Below are positions 1 to 7,652 of a stretch of DNA of 18,801 nt, piece after piece. Each line of letters starts with the position of its first letter. Within the stretch, counting starts at the first letter, position 1. Source of the stretch: Pseudomonadota bacterium (GTDB lineage: Bacteria; Pseudomonadota; Gammaproteobacteria; Enterobacterales; Enterobacteriaceae); assembly GCA_023425455.1 (NCBI GenBank), contig JAFACP010000274.1, positions 1 through 18,801 on the forward strand, written 5' to 3'. Under the pieces are notes generated by a model, which saw only the letters and a program-made list of their open reading frames with translations, did not search any database and was not told the origin of the DNA. Both the position numbers and the translations under genes were made by a program.

Positions 1-1346
<1,346 letters not shown>

Positions 1347-1347
1347 C

Positions 1348-1563
1348 GTGGAAAAAGAACAGCTCATTGATATCGCTAACACGGAGATGCCGTTTGGTAA
1401 GTATAAAGGCCGCAGGCTGATCGATTTACCGGAGGAGTATCTGCTGTGGTTTGCCCGTAAGGATGTGTTTCCCGCCGGGCGTCTGGGTGAGCTGATGGCC
1501 ATCACGCTACTGATTAAAACCGAGGGGCTGACGCAGCTGGTTCAGCCCCTGAAACGCCCTTAA
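1348..1563 (+). CDS. ypeB: YpeB, small DUF3820 family protein
   Basis: A 71-residue soluble protein that closely matches E. coli YpeB (motifs MPFGKYKG, RRLIDLPEEYLLWF). Its biochemical function is unknown. It starts with GTG one base after the ligA stop, so translation is probably coupled to ligA and the gene is likely the last of that transcript. Its stop codon overlaps the stop codon of the convergent yfeH by 4 bp (the shared bases are TTAA), leaving no room for a terminator between the genes. There is no signal peptide or membrane segment. Confidence 0.9.
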   Translation: MEKEQLIDIANTEMPFGKYKGRRLIDLPEEYLLWFARKDVFPAGRLGELMAITLLIKTEGLTQLVQPLKRP

Positions 1564-2555
1564 GCCTTCGCGGCGCGGGTCTCTTCCTGCGCCAGCTTTT
1601 CTGTCTGGCGTTTATAACGACGGGCCAGAACAGCGCACACCATCAGCTGGATTTGATGGAAAATCATTAACGGCAGCACCATCATCCCAATCACTGAGGT
1701 CGGGAATAAAATATTGGCCATCGGGATCCCGTTTGCGAGGCTCTTTTTCGACCCGCAGAAGACAATGGTGATCTCATCCGCTTTGTTGAATCCGCATTTA
1801 CGTGCCACCACGACGTTAACGGTGATGACAATCGCCAGCAGGATGAGGCTGACCACAACAATGAACAGCAGAGAGCCTGCGCCGACCTTGTGCCAGATGC
1901 CATTTACCACCGCTTCGCTAAAGGCTGAGTACACCACCAGCAGAATGGATGTCTGATCCGTTTTCGAAATCCATTTCTTATGTTTAGCCACAAACGCCCC
2001 GGTCCACGGACGAGAGAGGTGCCCCAGCACAAACGGCAGCAGCAGCTGCAGGCAGATTTTGCCGACCTGTTCAAGATTGCCTTCTGCGCCGTGCATGTTC
2101 ATCAGCAGGCCAACCAGCAGCGGCGAGACAAAAATCCCCAGCAGACTGGACGCCGATGCTGAACAGACCGCCGCCGCGACGTTACCGCCGGCCAGCGAGG
2201 TGAATGCAATAGCCGACTGCACCGTCGCAGGCAGAATGCACAGGTAGAGAAAGCCGGTGTAGAGGGCGGGATCAACATTCACCGGTGCCCACCAGGCAAA
2301 CAGTACCCCCAGAACAGGGAAGAGTATGAAGGTACTGCACATCACCCACAGATGCAGTCGCCAGTGACCACCGCCGGCGATAATGGCCTCGCGGGAGAGT
2401 TTTGCGCCGTGCATAAAGAACAGCAGGGCGATGGCCGCCGTGGTGAGTCCTTCAAAGAAAGGGACGAAGCCACCGCGTGCGGGGAAAAAAGAGGCCAGTA
2501 AGACGGTGACGACCAGGGTAAGCGTAAAAGGATCAAGAATACGAAAAAGTTTCAT
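1560..2555 (-). CDS. yfeH: YfeH, bile acid:sodium symporter family membrane transporter
   Basis: A 331-residue polytopic inner-membrane protein with about nine or ten hydrophobic segments, matching E. coli YfeH (about 332 residues) of the SBF-like/BASS superfamily. The conserved family region is visible in the middle (LYLCILPATVQSAIAFTSLAGGNVAAAVCSA) and near the C-terminus (FCGSKKSLANGIPMANILFP). The natural substrate is unknown; the family moves organic anions with sodium. The ATG at 2555 has a good Shine-Dalgarno sequence (AGGAG at 2561-2565). It is divergent from the LysR gene yfeR across an 89-bp gap, the usual arrangement for a LysR regulator and its target, so control by YfeR is a reasonable inference. 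Family is confident, substrate is not. Confidence 0.92.
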   Translation of the reverse strand: MKLFRILDPFTLTLVVTVLLASFFPARGGFVPFFEGLTTAAIALLFFMHGAKLSREAIIAGGGHWRLHLWVMCSTFILFPVLGVLFAWWAPVNVDPALYTGFLYLCILPATVQSAIAFTSLAGGNVAAAVCSASASSLLGIFVSPLLVGLLMNMHGAEGNLEQVGKICLQLLLPFVLGHLSRPWTGAFVAKHKKWISKTDQTSILLVVYSAFSEAVVNGIWHKVGAGSLLFIVVVSLILLAIVITVNVVVARKCGFNKADEITIVFCGSKKSLANGIPMANILFPTSVIGMMVLPLMIFHQIQLMVCAVLARRYKRQTEKLAQEETRAAKA

Positions 2556-2644
2556 AATGACTCCTGAAATCAGATGTCGCTATTGTGCTTTGTTTACTTT
2601 GAGAAATAAAATTGATTTATTGCATTCATATATGAATTAAATCG
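2556..2644. promoter_or_regulatory. yfeH-yfeR divergent promoter region with a 14-bp palindrome
   Basis: This AT-rich 89-bp gap must hold the promoters of both divergent genes. It contains the perfect palindrome ATTCATATATGAAT at 2624-2637, only 8 bp before the yfeR start. Its position suits an autoregulatory operator, but the even-length symmetry is not the classic T-N11-A LysR box, so assignment to YfeR is inference. No confident -35/-10 pair was chosen. The yfeR start lacks an obvious Shine-Dalgarno sequence. Confidence 0.5.
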
Positions 2645-3586
2645 ATGAATTATTCACTCCGTCAGTTACGTGTTTTTGTCACCGTTGCTCATGCCCGCAG
2701 CTTCAGCCGGGCAGGGGAGATGATTGGTTTAAGCCAGTCGGCGGTAAGCCACAGCGTGAAAGAGCTGGAGATCCAGGTTGGGGTAAAACTGCTCGACAGA
2801 ACCACGCGCGAAGTGGTGCTAACCGAAGCCGGGCAGCAGCTGGCAATACGGCTGGAGCGTTTACTGGACGAACTGAACAGTACGCTACGTGATGTCGGGC
2901 GTCTCGGGCAGCAGCTTTCGGGCACCGTGCGAGTGGCCGCCAGCCAGACGATATCGGCACATCTTATTCCGCAATGTATTGCCGGGAGTAATCGCCTTTA
3001 TCCGGAGATCGACTTTGTCCTGCACGACCGGCCTCAGCAGTGGGTGCTGGAGAGCATTCGTCAGGGCGATGTGGATTTCGGTATCGTTATCGATCCCGGT
3101 CAGGTGAGCGATCTGGAGTGTGAGATCATTCTTTCGGAGCCATTTTTGCTGTTATGTCGCGACGATGATCCGCTGGCGGCACTGCAGGAAGTGCCCTGGC
3201 AGGCGCTACAGGGGGCTAATCTGGTTTTGCAGGATTACGCTTCAGGCAGCAGGCCGTTAATTGATACGGCGCTTATTGCGCAAGGCGTGCATGCGACCAT
3301 CGTGCAGGAAATTGGTCATCCGGCCACCCTGTTTCCGATGGTAGAGGCGGGGATTGGGATCAGTGTTTTACCGGCGCTCGCGCTGCCCCTGCCGCAGGGG
3401 AGTCGCTTAACGGTCAGGCGCTTTGCCCCCGCAATTGAACGAAAAGTGATGCTGGCTAAACGTAAAAACCGCTCGCTTTCAGGTGCGGCGCAGGCCATCC
3501 GCGAAGTGGTGCGTACACAGGCACAAAAATTGACGCAAGCCCGCATACGCGATCCACTGTTTAATGGAGCCGGTCGTCAGATATAG
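2645..3586 (+). CDS. yfeR: YfeR, LysR-type transcriptional regulator
   Basis: A 313-residue LysR-family regulator. Residues 1-60 form the winged helix-turn-helix (recognition region [20 protein letters not shown] around residues 20-39). A linker helix follows, and then the periplasmic-binding-like effector domain from about residue 90 ([53 protein letters not shown]). It closely matches E. coli YfeR (about 308 residues), with a slightly longer and divergent C-terminus. In Salmonella YfeR has been linked to osmolarity-dependent gene control; that is recalled, not seen here. The chosen ATG begins the conserved [11 protein letters not shown]. The last 10 bp overlap the convergent flxA-like gene. 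The effector is unknown. Confidence 0.93.
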   Translation: MNYSLRQLRVFVTVAHARSFSRAGEMIGLSQSAVSHSVKELEIQVGVKLLDRTTREVVLTEAGQQLAIRLERLLDELNSTLRDVGRLGQQLSGTVRVAASQTISAHLIPQCIAGSNRLYPEIDFVLHDRPQQWVLESIRQGDVDFGIVIDPGQVSDLECEIILSEPFLLLCRDDDPLAALQEVPWQALQGANLVLQDYASGSRPLIDTALIAQGVHATIVQEIGHPATLFPMVEAGIGISVLPALALPLPQGSRLTVRRFAPAIERKVMLAKRKNRSLSGAAQAIREVVRTQAQKLTQARIRDPLFNGAGRQI

Positions 3587-3918
3587 ATATCAATCTGATG
3601 CGCGTCAGACGGGTTATTGACCCCTTCGGCTTTGCCCTGCTTTTGCTCCTGTTTCTGCTGAGATTCTTCAGCTTGCTGGCGCTGCAGTTGTGCCAGCTGG
3701 GCCTGCAGAAGCTTGATCTGCGCCTGAATGGTCTCCTGCTGCTTTTGTTTTTCTTCAGCGCTGCCGCTACCGTTTGCCACATCTTTCAACTGTTGAGTCA
3801 GTTTGGTGATTTGCGTGGTGATCCGGCTGATTTGAGCAGAGAGATCGTTGCTGCCTGAACTTCCGCTTCCACTGCTGCTGGTCTGAATGGAGGGGGTTGA
3901 TGCCTGAATTGTCGTCAT
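3577..3918 (-). CDS. FlxA-like family protein, coiled coil, flagellar regulon candidate
   Basis: A 113-residue soluble protein of the FlxA-like family. The N-terminus is Ser/Gly/Thr-rich. Residues of about 25-95 form a Gln-rich amphipathic coiled coil ([36 protein letters not shown]), and the C-terminus ends in a conserved [17 protein letters not shown] motif. E. coli flxA is a class 3 flagellar-regulon gene of unknown molecular function. I chose the ATG at 3918 over the one at 3936 because GAGGAAA lies 5-6 nt before it and nothing comparable precedes the upstream ATG. A good sigma-28 promoter lies 28 bp upstream. No signal peptide or membrane segment is visible. The gene sits where E. coli K-12 has xapRBA and yfeN. 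Family assignment is good; function is unknown. Confidence 0.8.
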   Translation of the reverse strand: MTTIQASTPSIQTSSSGSGSSGSNDLSAQISRITTQITKLTQQLKDVANGSGSAEEKQKQQETIQAQIKLLQAQLAQLQRQQAEESQQKQEQKQGKAEGVNNPSDAHQIDIYI

Positions 3919-3945
3919 GTTGTTTCCTCTCGCCATAAAACAGAG

Positions 3946-3972
3946 GTATCGGCCAGAAGGGGAATAGCTTGA
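3946..3972 (-). promoter_or_regulatory. Sigma-28 (FliA) promoter for the flxA-like gene
   Basis: Read on the minus strand the sequence is TCAAGCTA-N11-GCCGATAC. The -10 matches the FliA consensus GCCGATAA at 7 of 8 positions, the -35 matches TAAAGTTT at 5 of 8, and the spacer is exactly 11 nt. The -10 ends 28 nt before the ATG at 3918, giving a leader of roughly 20 nt. This implies expression with late flagellar genes. Confidence 0.75.
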
Positions 3973-4043
3973 GTAAAACTGCTATATCTGGCAGGGAGTT
4001 GCATTAAAAATGCGGCAGGTTCGAAACGTTTAAATTGCAGATA

Positions 4044-4074
4044 GCAAAAAAGCGCCTTTAGGGCGCTTTTTTGC
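4044..4074. terminator. Bidirectional terminator hairpin, array unit 1
   Basis: The stem is GC-AAAAAA-GCGCC with its complement and the loop is TTTAG, flanked by A and T runs so that it can act on both strands. The second base pair of the stem base is C-G here (4045 with 4073) but T-A in units 2 and 3, a compensatory change. Confidence 0.8.
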
Positions 4075-4200
4075 ATTGGTGGGTCGTGCAGGATGACGCG
4101 GCTTCGCCTTGCCCTGCGGGCCATCGCCGTGAGCGGCTCCGTTGCCTCACGTTGTTAGGCCCGAACCTGCGGCAGGTTCGAATCGTTTAAACCGCAGATA

Positions 4201-4231
4201 GTAAAAAAGCGCCTTTAGGGCGCTTTTTTAC
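4201..4231. terminator. Bidirectional terminator hairpin, array unit 2
   Basis: Same hairpin as in unit 1, at the same phase of the 157-bp repeat (13-bp stem, TTTAG loop), with a T-A pair (4202 with 4230) where unit 1 has C-G. Confidence 0.8.
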
Positions 4232-4357
4232 ATTGGTGGGTCGTGCAGGATGACGCGGCTTCGCCTTGCCCTGCGGGCCGTCGCCGTGAACGGCTCCGTT
4301 GCCTCACGTTGTTCGGCCCGAACCTGCGGCAGGTTCGAATCGTTTAAATTGCAGATA

Positions 4358-4388
4358 GTAAAAAAGCGCCTTTAGGGCGCTTTTTTAC
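4358..4388. terminator. Terminator hairpin directly behind tRNA-Lys
   Basis: A 13-bp stem (4358-4370 with 4376-4388) with loop TTTAG and a run of six T on the transcribed strand. It begins 3 nt after the CCA of tRNA-Lys and is the first terminator of the Val-Lys operon. Confidence 0.88.
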
Positions 4389-4390
4389 AT

Positions 4391-4466
4391 TGGTGGGTCG
4401 TGCAGGATTCGAACCTGCGACCAATTGATTAAAAGTCAACTGCTCTACCAACTGAGCTAACGACCC
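4391..4466 (-). tRNA. lysV: tRNA-Lys (anticodon UUU)
   Basis: A 76-nt gene with encoded CCA. The acceptor GGGTCGT pairs with ACGACCC, the anticodon loop is CTTTTAA with anticodon TTT, and the T-arm is GCAGG-TTCGAAT-CCTGC. It is separated from tRNA-Val by 4 nt and sits where E. coli has lysV. Its last 18 nt recur twice in the downstream array. Confidence 0.97.
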
Positions 4467-4470
4467 GAAA

Positions 4471-4546
4471 TGGTGGGCGATGACGGGCTCGAACCGCCGA
4501 CCCCCTCCGTGTAAAGGAGATGCTCTACCAACTGAGCTAATCACCC
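4471..4546 (-). tRNA. tRNA-Val (anticodon UAC)
   Basis: A 76-nt gene with encoded CCA. The anticodon loop TTTACAC has anticodon TAC. The acceptor GGGTGAT pairs fully with ATCGCCC if position 4-69 is a U-G wobble. The D-arm (GCTCAGTTGGTAGAGC) is identical to that of the neighbouring tRNA-Lys and differs from the CTGGGA type I remember for E. coli valU. E. coli has three Val genes before lysV; only one is present here. Confidence 0.95.
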
Positions 4547-4555
4547 CCGCTGTGT

Positions 4556-4591
4556 GGAGTCGCATTATAGGGAGAGTTGGAAATGAGTCAA
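4556..4591 (-). promoter_or_regulatory. Stringent-type sigma-70 promoter of the tRNA-Val/Lys operon
   Basis: On the minus strand TTGACT (4586-4591) and TATAAT (4564-4569) are 16 nt apart and are followed by the GC-rich discriminator GCGACTCC (4556-4563). The mature tRNA-Val 5' end is at 4546, so the leader is about 10 nt. This architecture is typical of ppGpp-repressed stable RNA promoters. Confidence 0.88.
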
Positions 4592-4711
4592 CGCATTTTC
4601 TAAAGTTTTTATTCGTTCGTCGTAAAATTAGGCAAAACGATCGTCAAATGGGCAGTGGTGCATGATTTCTAAACAAAAATAGCAAACAACGCGCCGGGAA
4701 AGGGAACAACA

Positions 4712-4739
4712 TTGAGGAATCGCCTCACAGTGATAGAAT
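4712..4739 (+). promoter_or_regulatory. Candidate gltX promoter
   Basis: TTGAGG (4712-4717) and TAGAAT (4734-4739) are separated by 16 nt and end 65 bp before the gltX ATG. E. coli gltX has several promoters between it and the divergent valU operon, so this is one candidate among possibly several. Confidence 0.4.
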
Positions 4740-4804
4740 ATTGCCCATTGTGTTTTCCCCGGAATTTGCCGATTAGCGGCATCTCTATAACGTAAGGCCA
4801 TTTC

Positions 4805-6220
4805 ATGAAAATCAAAACCCGCTTCGCGCCCAGCCCGACAGGCTATCTGCATGTCGGTGGTGCACGTACCGCTCTCTATTCCTGGCTTTTTGCACGCCAT
4901 AATAATGGCGAGTTTGTGCTGCGTATTGAAGACACCGATCTTGAGCGCTCAACGCCGGAAGCAATCGAAGCCATTATGGATGGTATGAACTGGCTGAATC
5001 TGGAATGGGATGAAGGCCCCTATTTCCAGACTAAACGTTTTGACCGCTACAATGCCGTGATTGACGAAATGCTGGTCAACGGTACGGCCTATAAATGCTA
5101 CTGCTCCAAAGCGCGTCTCGATGCTCTGCGTGAAGAGCAGATGGCAAAGGGTGAAAAACCGCGTTATGACGGTCGCTGCCGCCATGACCACAGCGAGCAT
5201 GCTGCAGATGAGCCGTGCGTTGTGCGCTTTGCCAACCCGCAGGATGGCTCTGTTATCTTCGACGATCAGATCCGCGGCCCAATCGAGTTCAGCAACCAGG
5301 AGCTGGATGACCTGATCATCCGCCGTACCGACGGCTCTCCAACCTATAACTTCTGCGTAGTGGTTGATGACTGGGATATGGAAATCACCCACGTTATTCG
5401 TGGTGAAGACCATATCAACAACACCCCGCGTCAGATCAACATCCTGAAAGCGCTGAATGCTCCGGTTCCGGTGTATGCTCACGTTTCGATGATCAACGGT
5501 GACGACGGTAAAAAACTCTCCAAACGTCATGGCGCGGTGAGCGTTATGCAGTATCGTGATGATGGCTATCTGCCAGAAGCGCTGCTGAACTATCTGGTGC
5601 GTCTCGGCTGGTCCAGCGGCGCCCAGGAGATCTTCAGCCGCGAAGAGATGATCAACCTGTTCTCCCTCGGTGCGGTGAGCAAATCAGCCAGCGCGTTCAA
5701 TACTGACAAGCTGCTGTGGTTGAACCATCATTACATCAATACCATGCCGCCTGAGTATGTGGCGACATATCTGCAGTGGCACATTGAGCAGGCAAATATT
5801 GATACCCGCACCGGCCCTGAGCTGGCGGAGCTGGTGAAGCTGCTTGGCGAGCGCTGCAAAACGCTGAAAGAGATCGCGGAAAGCTGCCGTTATTTCTATG
5901 AAGAGTTTGATGAGTTCGATGCCGACGCGGCCAAAAAACACCTGCGTCCGGTCGCGCGTCAGCCGCTGGAAGTGGTGCGTGATAAGCTGTCTGCACTCTC
6001 GGAGTGGACGGCAGAAAATGTGCATCACGCAATTCAGGCCACGGCTGATGAACTGGAAGTGGGGATGGGTAAAGTTGGCATGCCGCTGCGCGTAGCCGTG
6101 ACCGGCGCTGGCCAGTCACCCGCGCTGGATGTGACCGTTCACGCCATCGGTAAAACGCGCAGCGTTGCGCGTATCAACAAGGCTCTGGGCTTTATTGCTG
6201 AACGTGAAAGCCAGCAGTAA
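4805..6220 (+). CDS. gltX: Glutamyl-tRNA synthetase
   Basis: GltX charges tRNA-Glu with glutamate in the cytoplasm; its product also feeds tetrapyrrole synthesis through GltX-charged tRNA. The protein has 471 residues, the same as the E. coli enzyme. The class I signature [10 protein letters not shown] (HIGH motif) lies at residues 9-18 and KKLSKR (KMSKS motif) at 236-241. The zinc ligands C98, C100, C125 and H127 are all present. The C-terminal anticodon-binding domain is complete. The gene is divergent from the tRNA-Val/Lys operon, a layout shared with E. coli, and converges on yfeC-yfeD with a shared terminator between. Confidence 0.98.
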   Translation: MKIKTRFAPSPTGYLHVGGARTALYSWLFARHNNGEFVLRIEDTDLERSTPEAIEAIMDGMNWLNLEWDEGPYFQTKRFDRYNAVIDEMLVNGTAYKCYCSKARLDALREEQMAKGEKPRYDGRCRHDHSEHAADEPCVVRFANPQDGSVIFDDQIRGPIEFSNQELDDLIIRRTDGSPTYNFCVVVDDWDMEITHVIRGEDHINNTPRQINILKALNAPVPVYAHVSMINGDDGKKLSKRHGAVSVMQYRDDGYLPEALLNYLVRLGWSSGAQEIFSREEMINLFSLGAVSKSASAFNTDKLLWLNHHYINTMPPEYVATYLQWHIEQANIDTRTGPELAELVKLLGERCKTLKEIAESCRYFYEEFDEFDADAAKKHLRPVARQPLEVVRDKLSALSEWTAENVHHAIQATADELEVGMGKVGMPLRVAVTGAGQSPALDVTVHAIGKTRSVARINKALGFIAERESQQ

Positions 6221-6237
6221 GGTCTCATTGCACTGAG

Positions 6238-6267
6238 AAAAAGGCAGGTCATTGACCTGCCTTTTTT
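6238..6267. terminator. Bidirectional terminator between gltX and yfeD
   Basis: Stem GGCAGGTC (6243-6250) with GACCTGCC (6254-6261), a 3-nt loop, an A run before and a T run after. It serves both convergent transcripts. Its right-hand T run overlaps the yfeD stop codon at 6266-6268. Confidence 0.9.
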
Positions 6268-6664
6268 ATGCCTGAACGCTGTCGGCAATACCGAGACGCT
6301 GTAGAAAGCCGCTGATGCCTTCGCGAGCCAGCAGCACCTGGAGCCGTTGCTGTTCGGGCTGGGTCATATTTCCCAGAGCAGTAACGATCTGCGGCAAAAG
6401 GCGAGGGGAGTGCGATTCGCCATACAACGACGGTGACTCAGCCAGCTGATAAAGCGCCTGACGTTTTCGAATGGCAGGAATATTGATGATGTGATCGCGC
6501 ACGCGGGCATCGATATAGATAAGCCTGGCCCTCCCGCCCTTCACGCCATTGAGCCTCTCCGTCTTCCATCCCTGCTTGCGAACCCAGCGATTGACGGTTT
6601 GTCTGGCGACGCCAAGAATCTCAGCCAGCTCCTCGGTGGTCATTTTTTTGCGTAATCTTTTCAT
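6266..6664 (-). CDS. yfeD: YfeD, DUF1323 family putative DNA-binding protein
   Basis: A 132-residue protein matching E. coli YfeD (130 residues). A helix-turn-helix covers residues 9-33 (TTEELAEILGVARQTVNRWVRKQGW), followed by a basic GVKGGRARL stretch and a C-terminal helical region ending in REGISGFLQRLGI. It is a paralogue of the upstream yfeC, sharing the same three blocks, but its middle section is divergent. The two genes are separated by a single base (stop TGA, T, start ATG), so translation is almost certainly coupled. Targets are unknown; DNA binding is inferred from the helix-turn-helix and basic segment. Confidence 0.92.
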   Translation of the reverse strand: MKRLRKKMTTEELAEILGVARQTVNRWVRKQGWKTERLNGVKGGRARLIYIDARVRDHIINIPAIRKRQALYQLAESPSLYGESHSPRLLPQIVTALGNMTQPEQQRLQVLLAREGISGFLQRLGIADSVQA

Positions 6665-6665
6665 A

Positions 6666-7028
6666 TCAGTTGTGGTCGCGAATCCCTAAACGTTGCAACA
6701 ATCCGGTAATCCCTTCCCGCAGGAGCAGAGAGGTCATCTGCTTTTGCTCATCCGGCGTCATCTCATTGGCCAGCGTCAGAAGTAGCGTGTGGAGCGCCCC
6801 CTCCTGCCAGACGTTTTCTGATACCGCAGGTGCGTCATTTGCCCGGCGAGCGTTACGAATAAATTCCCGTACCTTTTCATTTACGTGCACCAGACGGGCC
6901 TTCCCACCCTGAACGCCTGGCTTTGGCGACGTAATCCACCCCTCTTTACGTACCCATTTATTGATGGTCTGACGGCTGTAGCCAGTGAGCACGGCAAGCT
7001 CTTCAGGCGTCATTCGTTCCTTGATCAT
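6666..7028 (-). CDS. yfeC: YfeC, DUF1323 family putative DNA-binding protein
   Basis: A 120-residue protein matching E. coli YfeC. The N-terminal helix-turn-helix is MTPEELAVLTGYSRQTINKWVRKEGW at residues 6-31, followed by KPGVQGGKARLVHV and a C-terminal block (MTPDEQKQMTSLLLREGITGLLQRLGI) shared with YfeD. The ATG at 7028 is used because the homologues begin MIKERMTP; an internal ATG five codons later would also keep the domain. It is the first gene of a two-gene operon with yfeD, divergent from the tRNA-Ala pair. The regulated genes are unknown. Confidence 0.92.
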   Translation of the reverse strand: MIKERMTPEELAVLTGYSRQTINKWVRKEGWITSPKPGVQGGKARLVHVNEKVREFIRNARRANDAPAVSENVWQEGALHTLLLTLANEMTPDEQKQMTSLLLREGITGLLQRLGIRDHN

Positions 7029-7188
7029 GCCATTCCCTGAGTTGTTCGTAGGGTTAATTAGTCGTTCATTTTATAGCACCGTTTAACGTGAAAACGTGAC
7101 AGGCTTAACTCCTGGTCGCGACCATGCTCGCAAAGTGATTTAGTTGCATGATTTTTCAGCGGTTGAAAGTGTAGAGTTGATTTTGCCG

Positions 7189-7225
7189 TTGACACTCTGC
7201 GACGGAATTCATATTATGCCGCCCG
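7189..7225 (+). promoter_or_regulatory. Stringent-type promoter of the tRNA-Ala pair
   Basis: TTGACA (7189-7194), 17-nt spacer, TATTAT (7212-7217), then the discriminator GCCGCCCG (7218-7225). A perfect -35, the ideal spacer and the GC-rich discriminator are typical of stable RNA promoters under ppGpp control. The first tRNA starts at 7247. Confidence 0.9.
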
Positions 7226-7246
7226 TCAACACGACAGCTTTACAAT

Positions 7247-7322
<76 letters not shown>

Positions 7323-7363
7323 AACTCTGAACCCAACAGAGTGAGGTAGGTAAAGTTAACTGT

Positions 7364-7439
<76 letters not shown>

Positions 7440-7446
7440 AAATTTG

Positions 7447-7475
7447 AACCCTCGTCGCAAGACGGGGGTTTTTTT
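7447..7475 (+). terminator. Terminator of the tRNA-Ala operon
   Basis: Stem CCCTCGTC (7449-7456) with GACGGGGG (7461-7468), one U-G pair, GCAA tetraloop, then seven T (7469-7475). Confidence 0.9.
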
Positions 7476-7652
7476 ATGCCAGTTGTAAAATCCTCCTGCA
7501 CTTTTTGTTGCTAAAAATACGTTTTTCTATACCTCACCTCAACCCAGGTCAATAAATATGCCGGTTTATTCGCCTGAACTTGATTCGAAAAATTAATATA
7601 CCTATTATTCTTGCGATAAATAATTGAATGGTAAAATAGATTAACTGACTTA

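Larger units (their letters stand above)
4011..4408 (-). repeat. 157-bp tandem array built from tRNA-Lys 3' ends and terminators (rtT-like)
   Basis: Two full units (4011-4167 and 4168-4324) differ at about 8 of 157 positions, and a third runs 4325-4408 into the real tRNA-Lys gene. The period is exactly 157 both times. In the direction of tRNA transcription each unit holds, in order: a terminator hairpin; a short AT-rich linker; the 19-bp palindrome CGAACCTGCCGCAGGTTCG; a 67-nt GC-rich insert (4252-4318 and 4095-4161); and the 18-nt tRNA-Lys tail ATCCTGCACGACCCACCA (4234-4251 and 4077-4094). The palindrome's right half is the 5' side of the tRNA-Lys T-arm. The organisation is like the rtT repeats behind E. 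coli tyrT, where the unit is about 178 bp with a 19-bp tRNA tail. No transposase or known mobile-element end is present. Confidence 0.9.

Noticed and set aside
4011..4408. CRISPR array or insertion sequence
   Set aside because: Units are 157 bp with no unique spacers, no transposase and no terminal repeats; the content is tRNA tail plus terminator.
4391..4546. Integrated island or prophage at the tRNA genes
   Set aside because: No integrase or phage gene is present nearby and gltX follows directly as in E. coli.
4344..4565. Minus-strand open frame across tRNA-Lys and tRNA-Val
   Set aside because: It is simply read through the two tRNA genes and their terminator.
7593..7619. Sigma-28-like sequence before pdeA (TTAATATA-N11-TGCGATAA)
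   Set aside because: Only 4 of 8 and 6 of 8 matches in AT-rich DNA; far weaker than the flxA-like promoter.
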